This document shows, in pieces, positions 36,329 through 48,300 of a DNA stretch of 64,000 nt (its first letter is position 1; each line of letters opens with the position of its first letter). The stretch comes from Desmodesmus armatus (taxonomy: Eukaryota > Chlorophyta > Chlorophyceae > Sphaeropleales > Scenedesmaceae): positions 434,001 through 498,000 of the forward strand of contig VIIQ02000020.1 of NCBI GenBank assembly GCA_007449985.2. Direction: 5' to 3'. The notes under the pieces are model-generated. The model saw nothing but the letters and a program-made list of their open reading frames with translations. It ran no database searches and was not told the DNA's origin. The position numbers and the translations under genes are program-made.

Positions 36329-38046
36329 CTGTGACAACGCTGCCCTTGCAAACACTAAAGGTTCTTACAAGTGCCACACGATCCAAGACACAATATGTGG
36401 TCGGCGAATGAAGCCCACCGTCAATGATGGCTGCCAACAATAAGTCTGTTTACAGACCTGCCTTCGCTGAGACAGCAGCTGCACAAGCAGCAGCGTATTC
36501 CACCATTATTCCACTTGCAAGAACTCTGCTGCACCATATCGCACCATACCAGACAACACACCCTGGCAGCAGCCAAGGCAGTGCATCAAGACAAAAGAAG
36601 ACGTGAACAAGCAGCTTGCAGGCTGCGCATCAACAAACCCACCCCTTGAATGTACAACATACTAAGAGCTGCAGCAACTGGTGCATTTCTGAGACACACA
36701 GCGCAAGCGATATCACCACTGTGTGCTGATATTACCGTGTCAACTTAATTCTGACCCCTGCTTCAAAGCAGCAAGGGGCCCATATGCAGAACCAAGCAAG
36801 CAGTACTCATACACGGTGTGGTGCCTCTACAGCGTCTTGATTTACTGCGACATGAGTGATGATCATGCCGCAGCAACACACAGGCCAGGCTCAGATGCTT
36901 GCCGCCATCTCACAGGCAGTGCACGCCATCCTGCACCACCAGACACCGGTGAAGCTGCCCCTGCGTCAGGAAAACATCCCACATGCGGCATGTGATCTCC
37001 AATACCCAGGCTGTGACAACCTGATGGGGGCCACTGATCAGACAGCTGAATGCACACAACCCAAGCAACCAGCCTCCCACATTTCAGCATACCCACAAGC
37101 AAGCACAACCTGACGATATCATGGGCCGCCAGCTGTGGCCAGCCACAGCCGTCATAACAGTACATCATCCCGTACACAACACATGATGTCAGCAGCCAGT
37201 CCCCAACTGATACAGAAACATGGCCCCACACCGCAGTTCACCCTGTCTGTCAGCACACGCAATGGTCCCTGTTCAGCTGTGACACGGCTTCACACTTCAT
37301 GTCTTGCCGCCTGACCAATCCCACAGGGCCATACACCCGCAAGAACAGCAGCAGCAGCAGCACAACCCAGACAAGCGGCAGGCAGGGATGCACTGCCACA
37401 TGCACTGCTACAATCCTTGCTCCAGCAAAAGCCACAGCCCTTTTGCATGCTGTTGGCAAGCAACAGCAGACTTTTGCTTGCAGAAACAGCACGAGCTCAG
37501 ACAGGTTGGCCCACACAATTGCTAAGCATCCTGCACCACCAGCACCACCACTACCGCCACACCCACCACGCTGCTGTCGTTCGGCGAACCCAGTCTCCTG
37601 CTCCAACAATAATTGCACCCAGCCCCATCCCTCCTACTGGCGGCACACAGACGCTTCTTGCCACATTGATCCTTTCTGCAGGAAATTTCTGTGTCAACCA
37701 CTCGCAACTCGAGTCAAACCCAGTCAACGCATAACAACACATGTCCCACGCTCAACATGCCTGATCTGACAACCAATCAAGTCAAACCCAGTCAACGCAC
37801 ACCAACAAACTCAGGCCCCATCCTCAAAATGCCTGATCTGACGACGTGACTGAACTGACAACAGCCTGTGAAGCACACTGCCTCAAGAGAGGTGCAGCAC
37901 AAACACTTACTTTTCTTTGGGTGACAGGATCCGAACCTGCAACACCATGCTCCCAAAGCACGGACCCAGGTCCCACGCTCAACGCCCTGCCTAAGCTTTC
38001 CTGAACAGAAGCCGATTCGAACCTCTCCAATGCAGACCACACCAGC
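34792..38046. other. 3.3-kb spacer without recognisable genes
   Basis: Between the glycosyltransferase stop and the last exon of the chalcone-isomerase-like gene no conserved frame is seen. It contains a (CA)n microsatellite at 36295-36326. A tRNA-like patch near 37920-38000 was examined and rejected. Confidence 0.5.
36295..36326 (+). repeat. (CA)16 microsatellite
   Basis: An uninterrupted CA dinucleotide run in non-coding DNA. Confidence 0.95.
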
Positions 38047-41000
38047 TCAGCCCATGTGCAGCACACAAGCATCCAACTCATCAACATGCAAGCCCTGCAT
38101 CACTGCTGCTGCCCCTGGAGCTGCACCGCCGCTGGCGCTGCCCGACCCCCGCTTCTGCCTGCGCCCACCCACCACCTCCCTCCCCTCGCACTGGATCTCC
38201 TGGCCCTTGCCGCTCGGAATGTAGTACGCAGGCAGCAGCTGCTGGGGTCCCTGCTGCACGCGCCGCTGCTGCTGGGGTGTGCTGTCGTCACCGTCTTGCA
38301 CAACAGTCGAGGGCGCAGCAGCTGGATTTGCTCCCGAGCCAGCAGCATTGGTTGGTGAGGAGGCGGCGATACGCAGCAGTGTCTGTCCTGCTGCCTCCTT
38401 GGCTGTCTTGCTGACTGGTTGCTCCCCAAGGTAGAGGTCAAACAGGGCCTCTGCAACTTTGGGGCTGCTGACTGTACCCAGCACGACGGGACCCACCTGC
38501 GACAGCAACAGCAGGACAGCAACAGCAAGGCAGTGCACTTTGTGTTAAAACCCCAACAAACTAAACCAGATGAGTTGAGCACTAAACCCCAGAAAAAGGT
38601 AGGGGTCGAACAGGGCGTCTGCCGCCTTGGGGCTGCTGACTGTACCCAGAACGACGGGACCCACCTACAGGACAGCAACAGTAAGACGTGAGCTTTTGCT
38701 TACACCCCAACACAACCCTGATGAACCGAGGGAGAATACCTGCCCCAACGCCCAAAACCCCACATGACGCGAGCCCAAACCCTGAGAATCAACCCTCACA
38801 AGCTCCCAAGGAGGTTATAACCCACCCAAATCGCCAAGAGAACAAGCCTGCTGCCAGCAGCAGTGCTGCCTGTACCAGCCACCGCTTTATCATGCGACCG
38901 GTGCCTTGCAATTTCGCGAGTCACAGGATTAATAGCTATGCATGGCACTCGTCACCAGCACACTGCACAGTCTACAAACAACACGATCGAAAGTTGCGAC
39001 TCACCCTCGCAGTGACATCTCCAGCAGCACTGCACTCAAACACAATCATGGCACCCTTGCGCACACTGCCACCCGCTCCACCAGGCAGCTCGGGCTCACT
39101 ATTGCTGCTGCTGCTGCCGTTACTGCTGCTGCTGCCCTTGTCGCCGCCAGCTGTCACAGCTGCTGGCAGCCTGCTGGCGTCACTGAAGCTGGCCAGTAGC
39201 TGCTTGAGTGCTGCTATGTCTGCGCGGTTGCCTCCCACACGGTCTAACCGCCTGCGCAGGACCTGCAGGACGGCAGAAGAACACCAAGCAGTACATGCAC
39301 AGAATCAGCATGTCGCAAATTGAGTGCTGCTATGTCTGCGGGGTCGCCTCCCACGCCTGCGCAGGACCTAGACAGCAGAAAAAGACACGTAGCAGCATGT
39401 GCACAAGGTCAACAGGTCGTAAGAACATGCCCTGCAAAACTGTGCAGGACAGCAGGCCCTTTTGCGCGTCTGTGTGGTGGCAACATCCAGATGCTGCTGC
39501 AAGAACCACTAGTAAAGGCCCCAGCCCACGCTTGTGCATGTTGGCAATGTTTTGCTACCAGATGTGCCTGGCCTGCATAACATGTCCTGTGTATGAGTGG
39601 TTGCTATAAGCAGAGCAAGGTCTTTGTGAACCACACACACGATGTGGAGGGAGGAGCAACAAGAGTTCTTGCTTAACCCTCCACATCGTGTGTGGTACAC
39701 AAACACCTTGCTCTGCTTATAGCAACCACTCATACACAGGGCTCCCCAAACGTCCCACAAAGCCCCAGCACACAAGACACAATGGTTTGCATGCGATTCA
39801 CATGTGCACTACAAGCTAGCTATACATGTCCGATCTGTGCTTACACACACCTTTTCATACTCTTCAGACAGCAGGTGCAGCGGCACGTCCCTTGCTGCCT
39901 TCAGCACCAGAGACATCTCCACAGGAGTGCGCGCAGACTTGAGCACTGCTGGTAGATCCTGACTGCTACTGCTGGAGTCCTGACCCGCCAGCGCCATCTG
40001 CTGCTGCAGTTGCTGCTGTTGTTGAAGCGCTGGGTTCAGAGAAAACTGGCTGTCAGGCGAGTCCTCCAAAACAAGACTTGTTGTTGGGAGGTGCGCCCGT
40101 GCCTGTTGTATGGTGGGGTGAGTGGGTGGACAGAACAAGGGTACACATGCATGGGTGTGCAGAGAGGCACCAAGATGGTGTGGGGTGGGGCATTGAGGCT
40201 GAAACAGCACCACACCGCCAAATTCTAGGCTGCTGGCACAGGTTATAGACAGAAAGGTTGCAAAACCTTGTTTGAAAACAGGTGTGGCCTCCACCCCTAC
40301 ATGGTTGCTGGATGGCTCGAACCCAACACATGTAACCCGATTGCGGCGGAACTCCATGCATGTGCTCCTGCGAAACCCTTACTGTCACAAAACCCGCACC
40401 TGCTGCCCATCAAGATAGATAGCAAAGTCATAAATCTTCACCCGCAGCAGCCCTTGCACCATCCCGTTCCCCCAGTGCCTGCAGCCAACTGTCAGCAACT
40501 GCTGCGGCCGCCGCTGCATGTGGCCGGCATTGACACTGCTGCTGCTGCTGCTTCCGCCCCAGCTGCCGCTGTCCTGCACCACTGCTGCTGATGTGCTGGG
40601 GGCGCTGGAGCCTTCGTGCTGCTGCTGCATGCTGTCCTGCTGCTGTGCTGCGATGTGCTGAGCCGAGTGCAGCAGCATGGGGAAGGTGTTTGCAGGATTG
40701 ATCATCTGAGCCAGCACATGGGTGGCCCAACCACCAGCTGCACCACCAGCGCTGCTAGCAGCGGCCGCAACAGAAGCATCGCTGGCAGTGGTCCTACCAG
40801 TGCTGCTACTGTTGCTTCTGGCTGCTTCCTTTGTGACCTTACTGAGCTGCTTCTGCAGGCGCCTCTGTGCTCGCTGCTGCTGCCGCGCAGCGCGCCGCTG
40901 CTGCCGCCTGCCTGCCCTACTGCTGCTGTGGGTGGCATGTGCACCTGATGCTCCAGACGCTGCTGCTGTAGTGCAGGAGGTATGTCTGTCAGCTGCTGCA

Positions 41001-41769
41001 CATGGGTTGAAGCCAGCAGGCCACAGCAGCTGCTGCAGGGGGGCAGGGAGCCAGCTGGGAGGTCCGGGAACAGCCAGCACTAAATCTGTGCTGAGGTCCC
41101 ATATTGGTGCTGCGGGTGCAGCCCTGCGCAGTGCACAATGCAACAGGTGCAGGATAAATAAGCATGGCTCGCAACACAGTACTACAGTGCACACCCCTCA
41201 GGCTCTGCTCGATTTGTCAACTACACACCGCTGCTCCAAGATACTGCAGTGGTGGTGTACCACAGACCACCCGGTGGGGTGCAGCTGCCAAACAATACTC
41301 GTGCCACAGCAGCCCTATCATTGATTTTTACATGGGAAAAATGTGATATTAGCATGCTTCCGGCTGCTGGTGTCCAGATTGGTCCAATTGACTCGATGAT
41401 GCATGAGCAGTGCTGACTGTACACAGAGCAGCTCCAGGCTGCTGCTAAGTAAGTCAGTAGGCCTGTGCTGGTGCTGCTTATGGTTGAAACACACGTAACT
41501 CACCAGAAGGGTATGCCTGGAGCAGCCGGATCGGCCTGATTGTCTTCAATTAGGCTGGTGCCTGCTGCATGGTGGCCATGGCCTCGATTCCTGCTGCTCC
41601 TTCTCACAGCCCTCCAAAGTGCTCTGCCTACTCCCTTTCCAACCAATGGCACCCACTTGGCCGCTTTGAGCACCCTCCTGCTGCCACCCGCTGGTACCGT
41701 TTCATCATGCACCTGCAACGACATCTCGAGGCAGGAGGAGGGAGCTTCGGGGCCAGAGCAAGGGATCAT
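38047..41769 (-). CDS. Chalcone-isomerase-fold protein (CHI-like / fatty-acid-binding type)
   Basis: Five exons: 41769-41504, 41123-40400, 40102-39851, 39262-39005, 38496-38047. All borders are GT/AG and phases match, including a Trp codon split TG|G between exons 1 and 2. Family landmarks in order: TVGCRHWGNGM and VKIYDFAIYLDG (start of the fold, like VYAFGVYAD of CHI proteins), SLVLKAARDVPLHLL, SEEYEK|VLRRRLDRVGG, RKGAMIVFECSAAGDVTAR, and VGPVVLGTVSSPKVAEALFD. The family includes true chalcone isomerases and non-catalytic plastid fatty-acid-binding relatives. Algae usually have the latter, so a lipid role is more likely than flavonoid synthesis. Long Gln/Ser/Ala insertions and a basic N-terminal region are unusual. 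Start is the first in-frame ATG of exon 1; poly-C tracts just upstream are probably non-coding. Copies of exon 4 and exon 5 starts lie in its introns. Confidence 0.78.
38597..38668 (-). pseudogene. Duplicated start of CHI-like exon 5
   Basis: Preceded by an acceptor-like TGTAG, this copy reads VGPVVLGTVSSPKAADALFD, against VAEALFD in the real exon 170 bp downstream. Four of its differences are synonymous or conservative. After FDPYL it diverges, with no matching exon end. Confidence 0.75.
39322..39385 (-). pseudogene. Duplicated start of CHI-like exon 4
   Basis: An acceptor-like CTAG and VLRRR codons recur about 115 bp upstream (in gene sense) of exon 4. An internal deletion of about 11 bases relative to the real exon breaks the frame, so this copy is decayed. 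Confidence 0.7.
39586..39740. other. Long near-perfect inverted repeat (65-bp arms) in a CHI-like intron
   Basis: The arm at 39586-39651 pairs with 39677-39740 over about 65 bp with few mismatches, leaving a loop of about 25 bases. It lies in the intron between exons 3 and 4. It could be a foldback/MITE element or a small-RNA precursor hairpin. Confidence 0.8.
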
Positions 41770-42749
41770 AAAAAGATAACGTTGTTTTGGCGTCAGACTC
41801 CAGACGCCTCTTGGTGAAAGGGGAATCCTGTCATCTCTTTGAGGTTCATGTCTTGAGAGGGGGGGGGGGGGGGGTAGGGGCCAAAGGACGGGGGCGGGGG
41901 GGGGGGGGGGGAGAAGGTAAAGGCCAATAGCCAGAGCCACCCCACACGCACGTGCCTCGGATCAAGGGGAGTGTCTCCATCCAGCACCACGTCGGCCTGT
42001 GTGTACCAGTATGACACTGCTTCACGCGCAAGCCTGACACCAATCAGGCCTACACTGTTACAAATATGACAGCCTTACACATCAGCCTGCCCGCCCACAT
42101 GTGGCCAAGTCTGCAGCAACTGGCTAGATTCTCTGGCTAGCCCACAGGCCGACCATAAAACCACATGCATATGCTGCCTGCTGAAGCCTGGCTACCAGCG
42201 TTGCATTGCAGCAGCACACATCAGCTGCCCGTTACAACCACACTCTGCTGCTGCTGCTGCTGCTGCTGCTTGAGGTGCATTACAGCCAGCTGAAACCCTC
42301 CACATCACTGCAGGGCCCAGCAACGCTGCCTTGCAGCTGCAATCGTCAGCTGCTCGTGACAGCCACACTCTGATGGTGCTGCTTAGGCGAACAGTACCAT
42401 GATCATTACACACTTTTTCCAGCAGGTTCCTTGTGCAAAGGGCATACCCTAAAGCACCGATCGACCCAGGTGCATAGGACAGCACCACCAGACAAATCTG
42501 GGAAGGCATTGCTGCCTCGCAGAGCCTGAGCCAGTTGTGGCCACAACGCAGGCATACAAAGGGCATAAAAGCAGCAGCGCTGAAACGGGCTGCTGATGAC
42601 CACCCCCCACATGCTGCTCTGTGGGTTCAACACCAAACTACTGCTAGGCATACCATAGCCTGCTGAGACCTCCCACATCAACGCACAGTTCACCACCGCT
42701 GCATCAATGATTGCAGCCACATGTGTTAGCTGCTGTTACCAGCCGCACT

Positions 42750-42780
<31 letters not shown>

Positions 42781-42791
42781 AGCCACATGCG
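41770..42791. other. Spacer with poly-G and CTG runs
   Basis: This is the 5' flank of the CHI-like gene and 3' flank of the aminotransferase. It has two poly-G tracts (about 41859-41874 and 41891-41911). A diverged CTG-rich copy of the aminotransferase tail lies at about 42220-42290. No gene seen. Confidence 0.5.
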
Positions 42792-42845
42792 TCAGCTGTT
42801 ACCAGCCGCACTCTGCTGCTGCTGCTGCTGCTGCTGCTTGGTGTA
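42714..42845 (-). repeat. Tandem copies of the aminotransferase C-terminal tail
   Basis: The 3' end of the last exon (poly-Gln codons, then SAAG and stop) is followed by a second copy of about 65 bp, each with a (CTG)n run and the sequence GTTACCAGCCGCACT. The copy lies past the stop, so it would be 3' UTR. Confidence 0.75.
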
Positions 42846-45800
42846 CACCTCCAGCTTCTCTAGAGCAGCTGTCAGCTTCTCATCCTTCTTGCAGAAACAA
42901 AACCTGCAGCAACACCACACCACGTAAGTTCCTCACAAACACAAAACAAGTTAATGGTGACATAACAGACTATTTGAGCATCATCGTCCGAAAGCAGTGC
43001 GCCGGCTGCCAAGTCCTGCCAGGGTTAACCAGAATTGTACCTTGAACCCTGCTGAAGACATTGCCTGAAAAACTGCACCGCACAAGGTGGTGTGGCCGCG
43101 CGTCAGAGGCGTAGAAGGCACTGGTGGGAATGAATGTGACCCCTGCATGAGTGTGACCCCTGCCTCCACCATCAACCACTTGCACCCCCTTGGGAACCTT
43201 TGCAAGAATAGCAGTGCATTGGCTGCTGGCTTGGCGCCGAGCCCTGCTAGGGTTCACTAGGACTACCCCATGACCCCTGCTGAACCCCTCTCAACCCCGC
43301 CGGAACCCCCTACCTGACAAGGTGGCGTGGCCGCGCGTCTGATGCATAGCAGGTGTTGATGGGTACAATACCAGTGCATTTGGTGCCGAGCACTAGTAGC
43401 GCTTACTAGGACTACCCCATGACCCCTGCTGAACCTCGCTGCACCCCCTACCTCACAAGGTGGTCGCGCATCTGATGCATAGAAGGCACTGATGCGCATA
43501 AAAGCAATCACTGCCAATGGCATTGACAGCCAAGCCTTACTAGGGTACCCTAGGCTGCTGAGCCCAACCAGGGTTCAATCGGACCAACCCATCTCCCTGC
43601 TGACCCCTGCTAAACCCCGCTGCATACCTGACAAGGTGGTGTGGCCGCGCGTCCGATGCATAGAAGGCACTGATGGGTGTACCAGCAAAGCATTGGCTGG
43701 CGAGCTCTTATAGGTTACACTAGAAGTACACCATGACCCCTGCTGAACCACTCTGGAACCCACTGCGCCCAACCCTTAGAAGGGTTCAGAAGGTCTAACC
43801 AACGGCCGTTGCTGAACCCCTCTCACCCTGCCGGAACCCCCTACCTCACGAGGTGGTGTGGCCGTGCGTCTGATGCATAGAAGGCACTGATGGGAATCAC
43901 ACCAGCGCATTTGCTGCCGAGCAGAACTAGGGTTGACTAGAACCAACCAACACAACCCCTCCTAGACCCTGCCGAACCTCGCTGCATCCCCTACCTGACA
44001 AGGAGGTGTGGCCGTGCGTCCGATGCATAGAAAGCACTGATGGCAAACACATCAGCGCATTTGCTGCCGAGCACACTAGATCATCCTCTAGGTTGACTAG
44101 AACCAACCAACACAACCCCTCCTAGACCCTGCCGAACCTTGCTGCACCCCCTACCTGACAAGATGGTGTGGCCGTGCGTCCGATGCATAGAAAGCACTGA
44201 TGGGGATGAGTGTGACCCCCGCCTCCGCTGTCAGCCGCTTGCATAAGCTTACGTCATCCTCGCCAGGCCGCAACCAACTGCTGACATCAGCAACCAGGAA
44301 GTATGTGCCCTGCAAATAACACAGCAGCGTCCACGATCTGGAATCTGATTCATCCTAATGTTGCCATATCTGTCTGTGCTGGGGCGGCAGTATCTGAGTG
44401 TAACTCGACATCGAATGGCCGAATGCACCAGTGTTTGAGTGTGCTAGTGTACTGGCTAGCAGCAGAGTCGGGGTGTGTGGGTCCTGTGTTCGGTACAGGT
44501 GCGGTGCTGCAGCTTCCATGAGGGTGCTGTATATGCATATATATGAGGTGGCGTGACACTGTCTGGCGCCACCTGTCACCCAGTGTACCTCACCTGCGCT
44601 GGCAGTACCTTGAGACCTAGGATTGGCAGCTTGGACTCTAGGATGGTACGCTTGGCCTGTAGCTCCTTGCCCAAGCCCCTGCATGCAGCAGCCACATATG
44701 CATACTACTGAGCGACTTTGACATTTTCATACAGGAAGCAAGGGCCACAGATTCAGGACGATGCGCTTGGCCGGCAATCACATCCACACATGCACCTCTT
44801 CATTCATATACTATAGGAGAATGGGGTTAATAACAATACAACAGGTATTGTTGTACTGTATGTTGCACTAGGATAGACTCACATGTAGAACTGCTGCTCC
44901 TTGTCAAGGCCGTAAGCTACTGCATGCTGCAGGTTTGTGGCCACTGTGAACACCACAAACTGGTGGGCCTTGATGATCGGACCCAACAGTTGGGCGGGGC
45001 CAGTCATCCACCCAACCTGCAAGTCAGTACAAACAAGATGCTGGGCCAGCACTTGTGCAGGTCAGTAAGTGAAGTCACTGGCATAAGCTGAGGCTTAGAG
45101 AGGTGCGCATGTCCAAAATGCTGGAGTACTTCAACCCCCCACCTCGATGTGCACAGGCCAGATAAAACACGCGTTGAAAGGTGGGCCTTGTGAAACTGAA
45201 CGTTTTGCCTGCAGAGCCCAGCCGTATGCAGCGCTCATGCATCCCTGGCAGCGCCCTCAGAGATGTGTCCCAATCACCAGGTGCTCATACAACCACCCTT
45301 CTAGCCCCTGACACGACAACCTTACACAGAACCTCCGTTTGCCTCTCACCCCCCACCCACCCCCCACACACAGACCTTCCATGCTGCGAAGCTGAAGGTT
45401 ATGCCTGCAGAACCCAGCCGTATGCAGCGCTCATGCATCCCTGACAGCGGCCGTCACATGCGTCCTAACACCAGGGGCTCATACAACCAACTTCTAAAGC
45501 CCCGACACGACGTACTTCACACAGAGCCTCTGTTCGCCAACCCCCATTCCCCACCCCCATCTCCACGCCCACCTTCCACGCTGTGAAGCTGAAGGTTTTG
45601 CCTGTAGAACCCAGCCGTATGCAGCGCTCATGCATGCCAGGCAGCGCCCTCAGGACATGTGTTCATGTGGCTCAAACACCAGGTGCTCCTGAAACCACCC
45701 CTCTAGCCGCTGACACGACAACCTTCACACACAGCTTGTGTTTCCCCCTCTCACCCCCCCCCCACACACATACCCACCTTCCAAGCTGTGAAGCTGAACG

Positions 45801-48300
45801 TTTTGCCTGCAGAACCCAGCCGTATGCAGCGCTCATGCATCCCTGGCAGCGCCCTCAGAGATATATGTTGATGTGGCTCAAACACCAGGTGCTCATACAC
45901 CTCATCTGATAGGGCGTAGCAGTCGTGCTGTATGCACAGATCTGCGATCAACTCCAGCTCTGCGCGAGTGAACACCTGACGAATGGCAGCAGTGGCAGCA
46001 ATGACGGCACCGGCAAAGGCAGCAGCGGCAGAATGCAGGCATGGCGGTCAGCGAATGTGTCGGCAGGCAGCAGACAACCAGTTGAAGGCAACTTCATGTG
46101 ACTACGCAATCCGCAAAGCTCACACGTGACATGAACAATGCCATGGACTACTAGAGCAGACACTTCACTTGGGCTGGAGCAGAGGAAGGTCCAAATGTAC
46201 TGTCCTGCAGTGTACAGCTCTCACCTTGCCGGTGGGGTTGTGTGGTGTGTTGACCAACACAAACTTGGTTTTGTCAGTGAAGGCAGCCCTCAGCTGGTCC
46301 TCAGGTATCGACCAGTTGGGCGGCTGCAGCTGCACTGGAACAAGCTTGGCACCAACCTGCACTACAACGGAAGGAGGACGGGGAAGGGCATTGTTGTTGG
46401 TATCAACTTGCTACACATGCATGGCAGCATCTGTACTCACATGCATATCTGGCCACGCTCATCAGACACATTTTCCTACAAGATCAGGACAAATAATGAT
46501 TTTTCTTTGTTGCTGCATAACTGGACGCACGCTATCTGTCTTTCAGTCGAATTGTATCGGTTGTCATCAAGCTGAGAGTCCTACACACTGTTGACAGCGA
46601 CGTCCTGGTGAAGTGAGTGACACATTGACTGCTTTGTGTCAACATGCACCCAACACATTTGCCAAGGTCAGCCAGTTGACTGCGGACACCCACCACCTTG
46701 CAACACCTGCACAGGACATGGACCGCACTGTCTTTCCCACGGCTTGCCCACCCACCTGCTGCGCCATGCCTGCGTAGCTGTCGTACATTGGCTCAAATAC
46801 CACCACCTGCAAGCAGCAAGAACAACATTCCAAAGTCAGAAATGACGTCACTGACTGTCACTGACTCACAGTGGTCAGGATGCAGCTGATTGCTGTGCTG
46901 CATCCCGACAACCCAACCACGCTAACTGTGCGCTATGCTTCAATCCTATCTTCGTTGATGCAAAAAGCACAGTGACAACTCAAATTCAGTGTCAGGGATG
47001 CAACGCTTGCCTGCAGCTCCATACTATACTTTGTTGACTGTACTGTACTGCACTGCGCTGCGCTGCACAAACCATCCTACACTATACTGTACTGTACTGC
47101 CGTGGACTGCACCTAACTGATCCACCCCAACCGCCTCACCTCATCTCCAGGGTTGACCATGCCCATGAATGCAGCAGCGATGCCCTCTGTTGCCCCAACC
47201 GTGATGAGTGTGTCCGTGATCCACTCACAGGGTATCTGCTGGTTGGCTGCACTGTGCCGGGCGACTGCCTGACGCAGCTCAGGGATGCCTAGCAAGCTGG
47301 GGTACTGGTTGCTGTAGTCATAAAGAGCCTTGGATGCGATCTGGGTGAGTTAGGAAGGCAGAGAGGATTACAGTCGCATTGTCATAGTAACAGAAGCTGG
47401 CACGGCCAAGTTGTGCAACCCGCAAGGGAGCCAGGGGCTCATGGGGGCAAACAAGGGGGGTCTCATGGGGGCAAAAAAACATAGTTACACCTGTAGCTAT
47501 GAAGCTCAAGAGCTCGTGCCAGCCATTCACTGATATCACGGAGATGGCAAGGTGGTATCGGACATGCAGGATGTGCTGCACTACATCTGCACAGTGCTGT
47601 TCAGGAAGGCAGCAGCTTGGTGTGCCTAGCAAGCTGGGGTGACGTTTGCTGTTGCCATGGCACCTCCAATTGGCTGGTGCTGATGCTACTGCTGCCCCAC
47701 TGGCATCATGTGGGTGCGACCCAACACTGCTACATGCTGGATATGATACCCGCCTAGACGACGCCTGCGCAATTGGCCCTCCTGTCTGCAGGTGCTGGTG
47801 CTGGTACCACTGCTGCATTGGTGAGCCTCAAGTTGCAGCCTCGTTTGATGCCAGTGCTGCTGCTAGTGCTGCTGCTAGGCTGAGGGTCAGGCTCCAAACT
47901 GCGACTGCTGCTGCTGATGCTAGTCCTGGCGCTGATGCTTGCACCAGGGACTACCACGCCCCTGCCACTACCCCACCAACCTGCTTCATTGACTCAGGCC
48001 CCTCGTCATCAGGAAAGCCCTGGCCCAGGTTTACTGACTGGTGCTCTGCAGCAAGCTTGGACATCACCTGCAGGAGCCAAGGCACAGGATGCCGTGGGGT
48101 TTGATGCCCCTAAGACAATAACAGATGCCCTTCCATATGATGGAATAATAATAATGCTCATGTATGTGTTCGTTGTTGAAACAAGCCAATGCAATGCCAT
48201 CAGGTATGCGTCGCTGTTCTGCTGCTGCACTGTGCTCCAGGTCACGCACCTCGAAGATAGTGGTGGCATAGCCACTAAACGCATGGTTCAATGGCTTCAT
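42792..48300 (-). CDS. PLP aminotransferase, kynurenine/glutamine transaminase K type
   Basis: Ten exons: 48300-48250, 48067-47981, 47340-47140, 46806-46756, 46356-46225, 45975-45778, 45016-44883, 44678-44594, 44309-44155 and 42903-42792. They join in phase to 401 residues, the normal family length. Landmarks: SVNLGQGFPDDEG near the start, ITVGATEGIAAAF, VFEPMYDSYAGM, VNTPHNPTGK, YALSDEVYEHLVF, and SAGKTFSFTAWKVGW carrying the PLP-binding lysine. Then come WMTGPAQLLGP, GTYFLVADVS, SAFYASDARPHHLVR and FCFCKKDEKL. These enzymes transfer amino groups between aromatic, sulfur or glutamine amino acids and 2-oxo acids; plant relatives include methionine- and glutamine-phenylpyruvate transaminases. 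The ATG at 48300-48298 follows an acceptor, so a 5' UTR intron is likely and a targeting peptide is absent in this form. Three exons have tandem copies nearby. Exact substrate not determinable. Confidence 0.87.
43078..44221 (-). repeat. Seven-copy tandem array of an aminotransferase exon end
   Basis: The exon end encoding ISAFYASDARPHHLVR, with its donor site, recurs seven times; marker positions 44181, 44021, 43871, 43654, 43473, 43340 and 43105. Spacing is 133-235 bp. Copy 1 (44155-44309) is the full exon. All but the copy at 43473, which has a 5-base deletion, keep the frame and end in AG|GT or CG|GT, the phase needed for the last exon. Copy at 43340 has amino-acid changes; the one at 43105 carries a longer 5' part. 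Confidence 0.88.
45181..45975 (-). repeat. Four-copy tandem array of the catalytic-lysine exon end
   Basis: The block encoding GMHERCIRLGSAGKTFSF recurs with marker positions 45796 (real exon), 45591, 45394 and 45198, about 200 bp apart. The copies at 45591 and 45394 keep a donor-like AAG|GT; the latter changes the lysine codon AAA to ATA (Ile). The 45198 copy has lost the Trp-Lys donor region. All three extra copies carry frame breaks upstream. Confidence 0.85.
47580..47690 (-). pseudogene. Decayed copy of aminotransferase exon 3
   Basis: CCCCAGCTTGCTAGGCA from the exon (encoding PSLLG) recurs near 47625-47641 with similar flanks, including an AGCTGC and AGGCAG pattern. The copy is out of frame and lies in intron 2. 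Confidence 0.6.

Noticed and set aside
37915..38000. tRNA-like patches on the minus strand (GGTTCGGATCC and GGTTCGAATC words)
   Set aside because: The T-arm stems do not pair properly, the first lacks the conserved A58, and no acceptor stem or anticodon arm can be drawn.
41776..41940. Pro-rich N-terminal extension of the CHI-like protein
   Set aside because: It depends on a GTG start and on poly-C tracts; the first ATG of the frame is at 41769.
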